Below are positions 51,840-61,107 of a DNA stretch of 64,000 nt, piece after piece. Each line of letters starts with the position of its first letter. Positions within the stretch are counted from its first letter, which is position 1. The position numbers were made by a program, and so were the translations under genes. The DNA is from Marisalimonas sp016777705 (lineage in GTDB: Bacteria > Pseudomonadota > Alphaproteobacteria > Puniceispirillales > Marisalimonadaceae), in assembly GCF_047717795.1 (NCBI RefSeq), contig NZ_CP159808.1, positions 1,612,001 through 1,676,000 of the forward strand. The letters are read 5' to 3'. The notes below the pieces were generated by a model. It did no database searches, had not been told where the DNA came from, and saw only the letters and a program-made list of their open reading frames with translations.

Positions 51840-52319
51840 TCATAGGCAGTGAACAGAACTTGTTACTACGCCCCAAATTTCCATATTCATGTCGTCTCTA
51901 ATCTCAATTGGTTGATATAAATCATTTTCTGGCATCAATATAATTTTATTGGATTGTTTATATAATCTTTTAACCGTCATTTGCCCATCTAAAACAGCAA
52001 TAATCACTTTTCCATGTGATGGCTTAACACTTCTATCTACAACTAAAATATCATTATCATTAATCCCCGCATTAATCATTGAGTCACCATTAACACGTAC
52101 AAAAAATGTTGTAGCCGGACGCTTGATTAAATAAGTGTTTAAATCTAACGTTTTTTCTAAATTATCATCTGCAGGAGACGGGAAACCTGCCGAAACCTTT
52201 GAACTATACAAGGGAAAATTTTGAGATTTACTTAGACATGGTTTGAATACTTCTAATTTAGAAGGCATTACGTAATGGCCATTTTGAGCTAATATTCGCT
52301 TAGTTATTTCTAAATTCAT
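51840..52319 (-). CDS. umuD: UmuD, LexA-like SOS protein
   Basis: S24-type self-cleaving partner of UmuC. Started at ATG 52319 the protein has 159 residues. Cleavage would fall at A44-G45 in KVSAGFPSPA, the active-site serine is S80 in NGDSMIN, and the general base lysine is K117 in GQMTVKRLY. The 37-residue gap between Ser and Lys equals that of E. coli UmuD. I chose ATG 52319 because GAGGAAATA precedes it and a LexA box is 27 bp upstream; an upstream frame to 52385 would bury that box. The N-terminus is about 20 residues longer than in E. coli. Confidence 0.93.
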   Translation of the reverse strand: MNLEITKRILAQNGHYVMPSKLEVFKPCLSKSQNFPLYSSKVSAGFPSPADDNLEKTLDLNTYLIKRPATTFFVRVNGDSMINAGINDNDILVVDRSVKPSHGKVIIAVLDGQMTVKRLYKQSNKIILMPENDLYQPIEIRDDMNMEIWGVVTSSVHCL

Positions 52320-52345
52320 TATTTCCTCTATTCCAAAAATATTTT

Positions 52346-52360
52346 GTTCATGATTTGTTC
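52346..52360. promoter_or_regulatory. SOS (LexA) box of umuDC
   Basis: GTTC (52346-52349) and GTTC (52357-52360) are separated by exactly 7 nt, the alphaproteobacterial LexA consensus GTTC-N7-GTTC (GAAC-N7-GAAC on the umuD strand). It lies 27 bp upstream of the umuD ATG, so LexA would block RNA polymerase until DNA damage. No LexA gene is in the window. Confidence 0.85.
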
Positions 52361-52401
52361 TCCTATATATTGAATATAAAGTCAACTGTTAAAAGTGAAA
52401 A

Positions 52402-54009
52402 TTAATGTGTTTTACCGAAAACGCCTGGCTTTACACCATAATCGACGGCAACGCCATAACTAGGATCATCATCAGCATCCACAATTAGTTGTCCTGCTTT
52501 TCGTAAAAGTGAATGACAATCTGTTGACAAATGCCTCAATTGTAAATGTTTCTTTCTTTTTTTATATTTAACGGCAAGGTCTTCTATTGCTTGAAGAGCT
52601 GATTGATCTACAATACGACTGTTTATAAAGTCAACGATAACAATATCAGTATCGGTATCTAAGTTAAATATTTCTGAAAACCCTTGAACAGAACCAAAGA
52701 ATAACGGTCCTTCTATATAATAGATGGTATTACCATCATCGTCTACTTTAACGTTTCCTCTGATACGAACTGCATTATTCCAAGCATAAGCAAGAGCTGA
52801 GACAATAACTCCACATATAACGGCTATAGCTAAATCATAAATAACAGTAACCGCAGTTACGATTAACATTACAACAACATCTGTCATTGGAATACGTCTA
52901 ATAACCATAATACTCTGCCAAGCAAAAGTACCTATAACTACCATAAACATAACGCCTACTAATGCTGCTAATGGAATTTGTTCAATAAGCGAAGAACCAA
53001 CTACAATAAATAGAAGTAAGAATAAAGATGCTGAAATTCCAGATATCCTTGTGCGTCCTCCAGACTTTACATTAATCATTGATTGACCAATCATGGCACA
53101 ACCACCCATACCACTAAAAAATCCAGTTACAGTATTCGCAATACCCTGTGCCACACACTCTTGAGATGCACCACCAATCTTTCCCGTAATATCACCAACT
53201 AAGTTAAGAGTTAGTAAACTTTCAATTAAACCAATAGTTGCCAAAATTAGAGCATATGGCAATATTATTATAAATGTCTCAGTATTAAGAGGAACTAAAG
53301 GGATATGAAACGTTGGCAACCCTCCTTTAATAGAAGCTAAATCACTGACACGCGGAACATCAATATCCAACGATATTACAAGTGTAGCTACAAAAAGTAT
53401 ACCAGCCAGAGGCGCTGGAATAATAGTGGTTATCTTAGGCATAACCCATATCACTACCATAGTTGTAATAACAAGTAGAAGCATAACAAGTAAGGTTTGG
53501 CCTTCCATCCATTGCCTACTATCAGACAAGTCTGTTGTTTGAAATTGGGACATTTGAGCTAAAAAAATAACAATTGCTAAACCGTTCACAAAGCCAAGCA
53601 TCACGGGATAAGGGACTAATCTGATAAATTTTCCTAACCTTAAAAAGGCAGCTGTAATTTGGAAAATACCCATTAATACTACTGTTGCAAATAAATACTC
53701 AACACCGTGCAGAGAAACTAACGCAACCATTACAACAGCTAACGCACCCGTCGCTCCAGAAATCATACCAGGCCTACCTCCTATTAAAGCAGTAATCAAC
53801 CCAACTATGAATGCTGCATATAAACCGACTAAGGGGTGTACGCCAGCAACAAAGGAAAAGGATACAGCTTCAGGCACTAACGCCAATGCAACAGTTAAAC
53901 CTGCCAAAATTTCTGTTTTGAATTTTAAGAGTGATGAAAACTTTAAATTAGAAAATTGTAATTCGGAATCTGATATTTTTTGTGATAACTCTTTAAATAT
54001 TTTTTGCAT
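52402..54009 (-). CDS. SulP-family anion transporter with STAS domain
   Basis: A 535-residue SLC26/SulP carrier. TM segments cover about residues 35-420, including the SulP signature AEILAGLTVALALVPEAVSF-like start and GFVNGLAIVIFLAQ. A C-terminal STAS domain (about residues 435-525) has the strand GPLFFGSVQGF and DFINSRIVDQSALQAIEDL. Substrate may be sulfate, bicarbonate or a dicarboxylate; the sequence does not discriminate. I use ATG 54009 with AGG 8 nt before it. The stop is 82 bp upstream of umuD in the same orientation. Confidence 0.92.
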   Translation of the reverse strand: MQKIFKELSQKISDSELQFSNLKFSSLLKFKTEILAGLTVALALVPEAVSFSFVAGVHPLVGLYAAFIVGLITALIGGRPGMISGATGALAVVMVALVSLHGVEYLFATVVLMGIFQITAAFLRLGKFIRLVPYPVMLGFVNGLAIVIFLAQMSQFQTTDLSDSRQWMEGQTLLVMLLLVITTMVVIWVMPKITTIIPAPLAGILFVATLVISLDIDVPRVSDLASIKGGLPTFHIPLVPLNTETFIIILPYALILATIGLIESLLTLNLVGDITGKIGGASQECVAQGIANTVTGFFSGMGGCAMIGQSMINVKSGGRTRISGISASLFLLLFIVVGSSLIEQIPLAALVGVMFMVVIGTFAWQSIMVIRRIPMTDVVVMLIVTAVTVIYDLAIAVICGVIVSALAYAWNNAVRIRGNVKVDDDGNTIYYIEGPLFFGSVQGFSEIFNLDTDTDIVIVDFINSRIVDQSALQAIEDLAVKYKKRKKHLQLRHLSTDCHSLLRKAGQLIVDADDDPSYGVAVDYGVKPGVFGKTH

Positions 54010-54126
54010 AATCAAAACCTAATTTATTAATCTTAATATGAACCTTTGTAGTTAGGTTAATTATATCAAAATTTTAACCATTAACGTAATTTAAGAATTG
54101 GATCACAATTATATTTTTATTAAATC

Positions 54127-54387
54127 TTAAGAGTCTTTATGTCTCTCAAGCAAATTTTCTAAGTCATGATCTACTTGCTCATCAAACCCATGTCGAGCAG
54201 AAAAGAATACTAAAGACATTAAGCCGGCACCTAATAATATAGTAAAAAAAGCACCTGCGAAAATAGCAACTAAACCATTATAACTAATTTGGACATCCGA
54301 CATTTGCAGCCATAAATTGATTGCAAAAACAGTTATGATTACAAGAGCACATGATGCAATAACAATAAGTAATAAAATATTTTTCAT
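54127..54387 (-). CDS. Two-TM hypothetical membrane protein
   Basis: 86 residues with two hydrophobic hairpin segments (residues about 3-26 and 40-62) followed by an acidic, soluble tail FSARHGFDEQVDHDLENLLE. No recognised family name. The layout resembles small alphaproteobacterial inner-membrane proteins. It lies between the SulP gene (112 bp upstream of that gene) and the M20 gene on the same strand, in the 40-bp gap after the amidohydrolase. Confidence 0.75.
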   Translation of the reverse strand: MKNILLLIVIASCALVIITVFAINLWLQMSDVQISYNGLVAIFAGAFFTILLGAGLMSLVFFSARHGFDEQVDHDLENLLERHKDS

Positions 54388-54427
54388 AATTTAAGTATAT
54401 ATTAATAAACCGTGAATAAGTCCATTA

Positions 54428-55615
54428 TTATCTAAGCGGCAACTCTGATTTCACTAACTGCTCCCAATACGTAACACCTAACGGCAAAATATTATCATTA
54501 AAATCATACTTTGTATTATGAAGCATACAACCTGATTTTCCTTCACCTGCTCCCAACCAAATATATGACCCTGGAATTTTTTCTAACATGTAAGCAAAGT
54601 CTTCTGCGCCCATAGATGGCGCCATGTTAGTTTTTACAGAACCAGGTCCAAATATACTCGAAGTAACTTCAATTGCTTTTTCACTACATTCAATGTTATT
54701 AACCGTAACAGGATAACCTTTGATAACTGAAACGTCTGCTGTACAACCATAGGCCAATGCTGTCGCCCTACATATCTCTTTGAATTGTTTATGGACATTT
54801 ATTCTAGTAGCAGAGCTAACTGTTCTAATGGTGCCTATAAAATCTGTGACTTGAGGTATTATATTAAACCCAGATCCTGCATTGATTTGAGTTACTGAAA
54901 CAACAACAGCGTCTAGTGGATTTTGTTTACGCGAAACTATTTGCTGTAAGGCTTGAACAATAGCTGTAGTTGCTAAAACAGGATCGTTTGTTGCTTGAGG
55001 CATAGCAGCATGACCACCATTACCTTTTACAGTAACCTCAAATCTGTCTGCAGCAGCCATTACAGAACCTTTATGTACAGCCACGTTACCTTCATCCATT
55101 CCTGGCCAATTATGCATTCCCCACACGCTATCCATGGGAAATTGTTCGAACAATCCATCTTCTATCATAGCCAAACCTCCACCTCCACCTTCTTCAGCAG
55201 GTTGGAATATAAAATAAACAGTGCCATCAAAATTATTTTTTGACGCCAACAACTTAGCGGCTCCAAGCAACATAGCTGTATGCCCATCATGCCCGCATGC
55301 ATGCATTCGCCCCTCAAATTTAGATTTGTAAGAAAAGTTATTTTCTTCTGTCATGGGCAGAGCATCCATATCAGCCCTTAAGCCAATAGCTTTATTACCT
55401 CCACCACCTAAATTAGCATCTAGGCCTTTTAGAATTCCAACAACTCCAGTGCCTCCTAAACCTCTATGAACCTCTAAACCAAAAGATTGTAATTTTTTTG
55501 CTACAAAATCTGAAGTCCATTTTTCTTCATATCCAAGTTCTGGGTGAGCATGCAACTCATGTCTCCAAGTTTTAATTTCAGGAATAATGTTTAAAATTTC
55601 ATTGGATACTTTCAT
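54428..55615 (-). CDS. M20-family amidohydrolase (hippurate/N-acyl-amino-acid hydrolase-like)
   Basis: A 395-residue dinuclear zinc hydrolase. WRHELHAHPELGYEE, then GLRADMDALPMTEEN, MHACGHDGHTAMLLGAAKLL with metal ligands, and FQPAEEGGGGGLAMIEDG. NMAPSMGAEDFAYMLEKIPG closes the site. It removes an acyl group from an amino acid or a similar amide (hippuricase, aminoacylase, IAA-amino acid hydrolase group). GAGGAG precedes the ATG by 7 nt. It is divergent from the MFS gene, so a paired transport/hydrolysis role is possible. Confidence 0.92.
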   Translation of the reverse strand: MKVSNEILNIIPEIKTWRHELHAHPELGYEEKWTSDFVAKKLQSFGLEVHRGLGGTGVVGILKGLDANLGGGGNKAIGLRADMDALPMTEENNFSYKSKFEGRMHACGHDGHTAMLLGAAKLLASKNNFDGTVYFIFQPAEEGGGGGLAMIEDGLFEQFPMDSVWGMHNWPGMDEGNVAVHKGSVMAAADRFEVTVKGNGGHAAMPQATNDPVLATTAIVQALQQIVSRKQNPLDAVVVSVTQINAGSGFNIIPQVTDFIGTIRTVSSATRINVHKQFKEICRATALAYGCTADVSVIKGYPVTVNNIECSEKAIEVTSSIFGPGSVKTNMAPSMGAEDFAYMLEKIPGSYIWLGAGEGKSGCMLHNTKYDFNDNILPLGVTYWEQLVKSELPLR

Positions 55616-55765
55616 ATGATGCTCCTCATAAATGACTTTTAAGAGACAAGGTCAATTTTCTAATCATTAGTCTATCGTGATAGTAGTTAATATGCTAATT
55701 TATAAGAACTTAACTTTATCTTCTACAAATAAATTGAATAATTATTGTTTTTGGAGCCTAGAAAT

Positions 55766-57049
55766 ATGAAATGGATTAATAATATTTTGCCTGAAACAAA
55801 CTTACAGAAATTTATTTTTATTTTTCTACCTTTTGCGTGTGGGTATTTTTTATCTTATCTTTATAGATCTACAAATGCTGTCTTAGCACCCTACTTAAGT
55901 AATGATTTAAACTTAAATGCAGAACAGCTTGGGTTAATTACATCCGCTTATTTTTTAACATTTGGCTTATTTCAATTACCCCTAGGGGTTTTACTTGACA
56001 AATTTGGCGCTAGAAAAGTTCAAAGCGTTCTTTTTTTAATAGCCGCTATAGGAGCTATATTATTTAGTTTAGGAAACGGTGTTTGGTCACTTGTTACGGC
56101 ACGTGGATTGATTGGGTTAGGTGTCTCAGGTGCTTTAATGGCCGCTTTTAAAGCCTTTGCTGTTTGGTTTCCTAAAGAAAGACTTCCACTTTTAATAGGA
56201 TTGTTTATGTCCGCAGGGGGTATGGGTGCTATTGTAGCATCAACACCGTTAGAAATGGCTTTACAAATAACTGATTGGAGAGGTGTTTATCTATTTATTG
56301 GAATTGTTACAATTTTTGTTGGAATATTAATTTTTTTTGTAGTTCCAGAAAAACAAGAAAATAACTATAATGAAAAACCTTTACCAGTTCTTAAAGTATT
56401 AAAGCACATTTATACTAGTTATGCTTTTTGGAGAATAGGTCCATTGTCTGGAATTGCTGGAGGTACTGGGCTTGCAATATTGGGATTATGGGCTGGACCC
56501 TGGCTTTCAGATATAGGTAAATTTAATAAAAACGAAATTGCCAATATTCTCTTTATTTCAACAATAATGATGACAATTGGAACCACCTCTTTAGGAATAA
56601 TTACGGACTATTTAAGAAAATTTAATATATCTCCAGTTGGTGTAATGGGTGGAGCTTTATTTGTTTTTATTATACCTTTAACTATTATTACATTTGGAAT
56701 AATGCCTAAAGCTATATGGCCTTGGGTTGTCTTAAGTATAACATCATTAGCTGCTACATTAGCATATGCTGGACTTAGTCAACATTTTCCAACTAGCTAT
56801 GCTGCCCGCGCGTCAACAGCTATAAACTTAATATGTTTTTTGATGGCCTTTATAGCTCAATATACAATTGGATTTATTATGCAATTAGTTGAACCAGGAA
56901 AACAGTCTGGGTATTCAATAAAGGCATATCAAGCAGGATTTGGCTTATTTTTAGGACTACTTATAATTTGTTATATAATATTTATTATTATGAGTGTTTT
57001 AGAAATAAGAAAAAATAAAGGTGAAACTTCTAAGGGTAATAGCGCTTAG
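55766..57049 (+). CDS. Major facilitator superfamily transporter
   Basis: A roughly 427-residue 12-TM carrier. The first half has YRSTNAVLAPYLSNDLNL, LPLGVLLDKFGARKV (MFS motif A), ARGLIGLGVSGALMAAFKA and a TM5 with GGMGAIV. The second half repeats the fold with GIITDYLRKFN. The substrate is unknown. GGAG sits 9 nt before ATG 55766, so I use this rather than the TTG at 55745. Its 3' end overlaps pdxH by 20 bp in the opposite orientation. Confidence 0.9.
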   Translation: MKWINNILPETNLQKFIFIFLPFACGYFLSYLYRSTNAVLAPYLSNDLNLNAEQLGLITSAYFLTFGLFQLPLGVLLDKFGARKVQSVLFLIAAIGAILFSLGNGVWSLVTARGLIGLGVSGALMAAFKAFAVWFPKERLPLLIGLFMSAGGMGAIVASTPLEMALQITDWRGVYLFIGIVTIFVGILIFFVVPEKQENNYNEKPLPVLKVLKHIYTSYAFWRIGPLSGIAGGTGLAILGLWAGPWLSDIGKFNKNEIANILFISTIMMTIGTTSLGIITDYLRKFNISPVGVMGGALFVFIIPLTIITFGIMPKAIWPWVVLSITSLAATLAYAGLSQHFPTSYAARASTAINLICFLMAFIAQYTIGFIMQLVEPGKQSGYSIKAYQAGFGLFLGLLIICYIIFIIMSVLEIRKNKGETSKGNSA

Positions 57050-57623
57050 CAGTCCACTCATTTTTTAATGAAGTTGGCTTCAAAACAAATCTATCATGCA
57101 ACCTAAAATCACCATCTTCCCAAAATTCAAACTCATCAGGTTTAAGAGCAAATCCACCCCAAAACGTTGGTCGAGGTATGTCTTCGTCATATTTAGATTC
57201 TAATAATTTGACCTTCTCCATCAAAACTTCTCTAGATTCTAATTCTCTAGATTGTTTAGATGCCCACGCACCAATCCTACTGCCTCTTGATCTGGATTGG
57301 TAGTACTTGTCAGACACTTGATCAGACACTTTATTAACACTTCCTGTTAACCTGACCTGACGATTTAAACTTTTCCAATAAAAGCAGATTGCACCTTTAG
57401 CAGTCTCATTTATTTCATTAGATTTACGGCTTTCATAGTTTGTATAAAAAACAAAAGATGTATCAATAATATCTTTTAACAAGACGGTTCTAACAGACGG
57501 CATTCCATTTTTTGATACAGTAGCTAACTGCATAGCATTAGGATCTCTAATTTCATTTTTTTCTGCTTCAGATAACCAATTTTTAAATAATAAGATTGGG
57601 TCTACTATTCTATCTAATTCCAA
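57030..57623 (-). CDS. pdxH: Pyridoxamine 5'-phosphate oxidase
   Basis: Makes pyridoxal-5-phosphate from pyridoxamine or pyridoxine phosphate with FMN. The 197-residue protein shows DPNAMQLATVSKNGMPSVRT, FYTNYESRKSNEI for FMN binding, GAWASKQSRELESRE, PTFWGGFALKPDEFEFW and RLHDRF near the C-terminus. These are canonical. It converges with the MFS carrier, 20 bp overlap. Confidence 0.96.
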   Translation of the reverse strand: MELDRIVDPILLFKNWLSEAEKNEIRDPNAMQLATVSKNGMPSVRTVLLKDIIDTSFVFYTNYESRKSNEINETAKGAICFYWKSLNRQVRLTGSVNKVSDQVSDKYYQSRSRGSRIGAWASKQSRELESREVLMEKVKLLESKYDEDIPRPTFWGGFALKPDEFEFWEDGDFRLHDRFVLKPTSLKNEWTAKRYYP

Positions 57624-57734
57624 TTATCGTCTCCAAATTTAATTTTGTATTTTTAACATATAGTACTAATTTTGCCATATTTTATAAATATATTCAAAAT
57701 TGGAAATGTTTAAAGAAATTATGAAAGGTTTTAT

Positions 57735-58265
57735 ATGTCTAAAAAATTTTTTTTATTATTTGGATTGATCGTTTTATTTTCAAGCAGTGGTTATTCTAAA
57801 ACAAATTTCTATCAAGTGACAGGATCTATATCATCAGTTGAAGTTCTCAAAAAATACACAAACCAAAGAGTGCCTAGAGAAGAAAAAAAATGTTCAATTC
57901 AGAGAGTTCCAGTAAATCAAAATGCTCAAAAATTTGGTGCAGATAATTTTATTGGTGCTCTGATAGGGGGCGCTATTGGAAATCAAATTGGTTCCGGTGG
58001 AGGAAAATCAGGATCTACTGCCTTAGGAGCATTAATTGGATCTGAAGTTGTTAGAAGCGAGAAAGCTGGTGCAAATGAAAGTTATGTTGAAAAAGAAGTT
58101 TGCCGTACTCAAAAAGTTTTTTATACTGAGACTACAGAACAAGTTAGTGGTTATAAACTAAATGTAGAAGTAGATGGAGAAATTATCTCATTTACTAGTA
58201 ACAAATCTTATAATCCCGGTGATTTAATAACCTTAACAAAGAAGATAAGTTATTCTCTTAATTAA
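57735..58265 (+). CDS. Glycine-zipper 2TM-domain envelope protein
   Basis: A 176-residue protein with an N-terminal signal peptide (about residues 1-22) and a glycine-zipper segment FIGALIGGAIGNQIGSG (near residue 75), followed by GALIGSEVV. The gly-zipper 2TM family includes outer-membrane-associated proteins such as SlyB; a Cys lies near residue 54, which is not a lipobox. The C-terminal third is strand-rich (VSGYKLNVEVDGEIISFTS). The role in the envelope is unknown. Confidence 0.85.
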   Translation: MSKKFFLLFGLIVLFSSSGYSKTNFYQVTGSISSVEVLKKYTNQRVPREEKKCSIQRVPVNQNAQKFGADNFIGALIGGAIGNQIGSGGGKSGSTALGALIGSEVVRSEKAGANESYVEKEVCRTQKVFYTETTEQVSGYKLNVEVDGEIISFTSNKSYNPGDLITLTKKISYSLN

Positions 58266-58371
58266 AGATTAATATATATATGTATATATTTATATATTAA
58301 AAAGAGGTAATTAATTATATAATAATAACATATTATACTTTAAAATCTTTATTAAGATTAGGAAATGAATT

Positions 58372-59205
58372 ATGCAGGAAAAAAACCTCAATAACGGAAT
58401 CATGAAAGGTAAACGTGGTATAGTTATGGGAGTGGCAAATGATAGATCTATAGCTTGGGGAATTGCTTCGGCTGCAGCTAAGCAGGGTGCTGAACTAGCT
58501 TTTACTTATCAAGGAGATGCTTTAGAAAAGAGGGTCAGGCCACTCGCAGAATCAATTGGCTCTAATATTATAATACCATGCGATGTTTCTAGTGATAAAG
58601 CTATTGATGAAACCTTCTTATTATTAAAAGAAAAATGGGATAATATTGATTTTTTAGTTCATGCGATAGCGTATTCAGATAAAGAAGAATTAAAAGGTGA
58701 GTATCTTGATACAACAAGAGAAAATTTCTATAAGACTATGGATATATCTGTTTATTCGTTTACTGCAGTAGCTCAAAGAGCTGCAGGCATGATGCCTAAT
58801 GGTGGATCCATGATTACTTTAACATATTATGGCGCTGAAAAAGTAATGCCTCATTATAATGTCATGGGAGTTGCAAAGGCTGCGCTTGAATCATCTGTAA
58901 GATACTTAGCTGCAGATTTGGGCGGTGATAAAATTAGAGTTAACAGTTTATCTGCAGGTCCTATTAAAACCTTAGCTGCTAGTGGAATTGGTGATTTTAG
59001 ATATATACTTAAATGGAACCAATATAATTCTCCATTAAGGCGAAATGTTACGTTAGACGATGTAGGTGGGTCTGGAGTTTATCTTTTATCTGATTTATCA
59101 GCTGGAGTAACCGGAGAAACGCATCATATTGATTGTGGTTATCATGTAGTTGGCATGAAGGCAATTGACGCCCCTGACATGTCTCCTGAAAAAAAAGATA
59201 ATTAG
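58372..59205 (+). CDS. fabI: Enoyl-[acyl-carrier-protein] reductase FabI
   Basis: Last step of fatty-acid elongation, NADH-dependent. The 277-residue SDR-like protein has KRGIVMGVANDRSIAWG, and the catalytic tyrosines and lysine in TYYGAEKVMPHYNVMGVAKA. SLSAGPIKTLAASGI is the substrate-side loop. AGGAAA is 7 nt before the ATG. It precedes aroC by 23 bp. The preceding gene is separated by 106 bp of AT-rich repeats. Confidence 0.96.
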   Translation: MQEKNLNNGIMKGKRGIVMGVANDRSIAWGIASAAAKQGAELAFTYQGDALEKRVRPLAESIGSNIIIPCDVSSDKAIDETFLLLKEKWDNIDFLVHAIAYSDKEELKGEYLDTTRENFYKTMDISVYSFTAVAQRAAGMMPNGGSMITLTYYGAEKVMPHYNVMGVAKAALESSVRYLAADLGGDKIRVNSLSAGPIKTLAASGIGDFRYILKWNQYNSPLRRNVTLDDVGGSGVYLLSDLSAGVTGETHHIDCGYHVVGMKAIDAPDMSPEKKDN

Positions 59206-59228
59206 TTTATCTATTTGAGAGAATTAAA

Positions 59229-60323
59229 ATGGCTAGTAACTCTTTTGGACATATTTTCAAATTTACAAGCTTTGGTGAAAGCCATGGCAAAGCAATTGGG
59301 TGTGTCGTTGATGGAGTACCTCCTTTAGTTTCTATAAACGAAGAAGATATTCAACATTATTTAGATAGAAGAAAACCCGGTCAATCAAAATTCGTCACTC
59401 AAAGAAAAGAGAATGATCAAGTTGAGATTTTATCGGGAGTTTTTGAAGGTAAAACAACAGGACACCCGATCGCTCTGAATATTAAAAATGAAGATCAACG
59501 AAGTAAAGATTACTCTGAAATATCCCAACAATTTAGACCAGGACACGCAGACATTACTTATCAAACTAAATATGGAATAAGAGATTATAGGGGTGGTGGC
59601 AGATCAAGCGCAAGAGAAACTGCGGTAAGGGTTGCTGCTGGTGCAATAGCTTTTAAAGTATTAGAACATAAATTAAAAAAACCACTCATAATAAGAGCCA
59701 GTGTTATTCAGATGGGTCCTAATAAAATAAATAAAGAAAATTTTAATTGGAATGAAGTTAATGCAAACCCATTCTTCTGCGGAGACCCAGAAGCTGCTAA
59801 AAAATGGGAGATATGGCTTGATGAATTAAGAAAGAAAGGTAATAGCGCCGGCGCCATAATTGAAGTTATAGCAGAAAATGTTCCTAAAGGTTTAGGAAGC
59901 CCTATCTATAAAAAATTAGATACTCAAATTACAGAAGCTCTTATGAGTATTAATGCTGTAAAAGGCGTTGAAATTGGTTCAGGTTTTAACTTAGCATCGT
60001 TAACAGGCGTAGAAGCAAATGACGAAATATTTCCAGACAACAAAGGAGGTTATTATTTTGGCTCTAACCACTCTGGAGGAATATTAGGAGGGATTTCTTC
60101 TGGACAACCCATTGTAGCTAGGTTCGTAGTAAAGCCAACAAGCTCTATTCTAACAGAAAAAAGTTCTATCAACTTAAATAATGAAGCAATTCAAATTAAA
60201 ACTAAGGGCAGACATGATCCATGTGTTGGAATAAGAGCTGTCCCTGTTGCTGAGGCTATGCTGGCTATTACTTTCCTTGATCAATTATTAGAACATGAAA
60301 GTCAAATTGGATCCCTTATATAA
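59229..60323 (+). CDS. aroC: Chorismate synthase
   Basis: Final shikimate-pathway step, needs reduced FMN. The 364-residue enzyme shows SFGESHGKAIGCVVDGVPP (signature 1), YRGGGRSSARETAVRVAAG (signature 2) and RHDPCVGIRAVPVAEAM near the C-terminus. Length is normal. It is downstream of fabI in a plausible two-gene unit and converges on tlyA 18 bp away. Confidence 0.97.
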   Translation: MASNSFGHIFKFTSFGESHGKAIGCVVDGVPPLVSINEEDIQHYLDRRKPGQSKFVTQRKENDQVEILSGVFEGKTTGHPIALNIKNEDQRSKDYSEISQQFRPGHADITYQTKYGIRDYRGGGRSSARETAVRVAAGAIAFKVLEHKLKKPLIIRASVIQMGPNKINKENFNWNEVNANPFFCGDPEAAKKWEIWLDELRKKGNSAGAIIEVIAENVPKGLGSPIYKKLDTQITEALMSINAVKGVEIGSGFNLASLTGVEANDEIFPDNKGGYYFGSNHSGGILGGISSGQPIVARFVVKPTSSILTEKSSINLNNEAIQIKTKGRHDPCVGIRAVPVAEAMLAITFLDQLLEHESQIGSLI

Positions 60324-60341
60324 AAAATAATCAAGCGTATC

Positions 60342-61091
60342 TTACTTAGTTACTACAATCACAAACTCTTTATTTCCACTTGGGCCTAGAATAGGACTTT
60401 CAACAACTCCTAGTAAATTCATTTTCATTTCGGACGTAATCCAACCTTTTATATCATTTGTAACTTCTTCATGAAGGTTTGGGTCTCTTACAACTCCTCC
60501 TTTACCGACAAGACCCTTACCCACTTCAAACTGCGGCTTTATTAATGCAGCTAACCATCCATTTTTTTTCAAAAATTGAAGACTAGAAGGTAAAATTTTT
60601 TTTAATGATATAAAAGAGGCATCACAAACTATGACGTCCAAAGTATCTTTTATAATTTTATCTGTTAAAAAACGTGCATTTGTTTTTTCACTAACTATGA
60701 CTCTTTCATCTTGTCTTAATTTCCAATCTAATTGGCCATAGCCAACATCAACTGCGTAAACTTTTTTTGCACCTTTTGTTAATAGTACATCTGTAAAGCC
60801 ACCTGTGCTTGCACCTATATCAAGCGCTATTACAGAATTACAATCTAAATTATATTCTAAAATAGCTTTTTCTAATTTGATTCCTCCTCTAGATACCCAC
60901 GGGTGAATTTTACCCTTAACATCTATTTCAGACTCTTTTGTAATTTGTTGCCCAGGCTTATCTATGCGTTTTTGATTAACAAACACTGTACCTGCCATTA
61001 GCATAGAATTAGCCTGTTCTCTACTCTTAGCCAAACCCCTTGAGACCATAAGCTTATCTATTCGTTCTTTTGTTATCTTTATAAACTCCAA
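60342..61091 (-). CDS. tlyA: TlyA-type rRNA 2'-O-methyltransferase
   Basis: A 249-residue protein with an N-terminal S4 RNA-binding domain (RIDKLMVSRGLAKSREQANS) and an FtsJ-like SAM methyltransferase domain: DIGASTGGFTDVLL for SAM, VIVCDASFISLKK and AALIKPQFEVGKG. TlyA methylates 16S and 23S rRNA cytidines in mycobacteria and campylobacters. It is 16 bp after dxs in the ispA-dxs-tlyA operon. Confidence 0.94.
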   Translation of the reverse strand: MEFIKITKERIDKLMVSRGLAKSREQANSMLMAGTVFVNQKRIDKPGQQITKESEIDVKGKIHPWVSRGGIKLEKAILEYNLDCNSVIALDIGASTGGFTDVLLTKGAKKVYAVDVGYGQLDWKLRQDERVIVSEKTNARFLTDKIIKDTLDVIVCDASFISLKKILPSSLQFLKKNGWLAALIKPQFEVGKGLVGKGGVVRDPNLHEEVTNDIKGWITSEMKMNLLGVVESPILGPSGNKEFVIVVTK

Positions 61092-61107
61092 GTAATAGTT
61101 AAATCAC

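Noticed and set aside
58266..58371. ATATAT-rich stretch before fabI as terminator or origin element
   Set aside because: AT repeats can pair, but no GC stem with U-run is present; simple low-complexity sequence.
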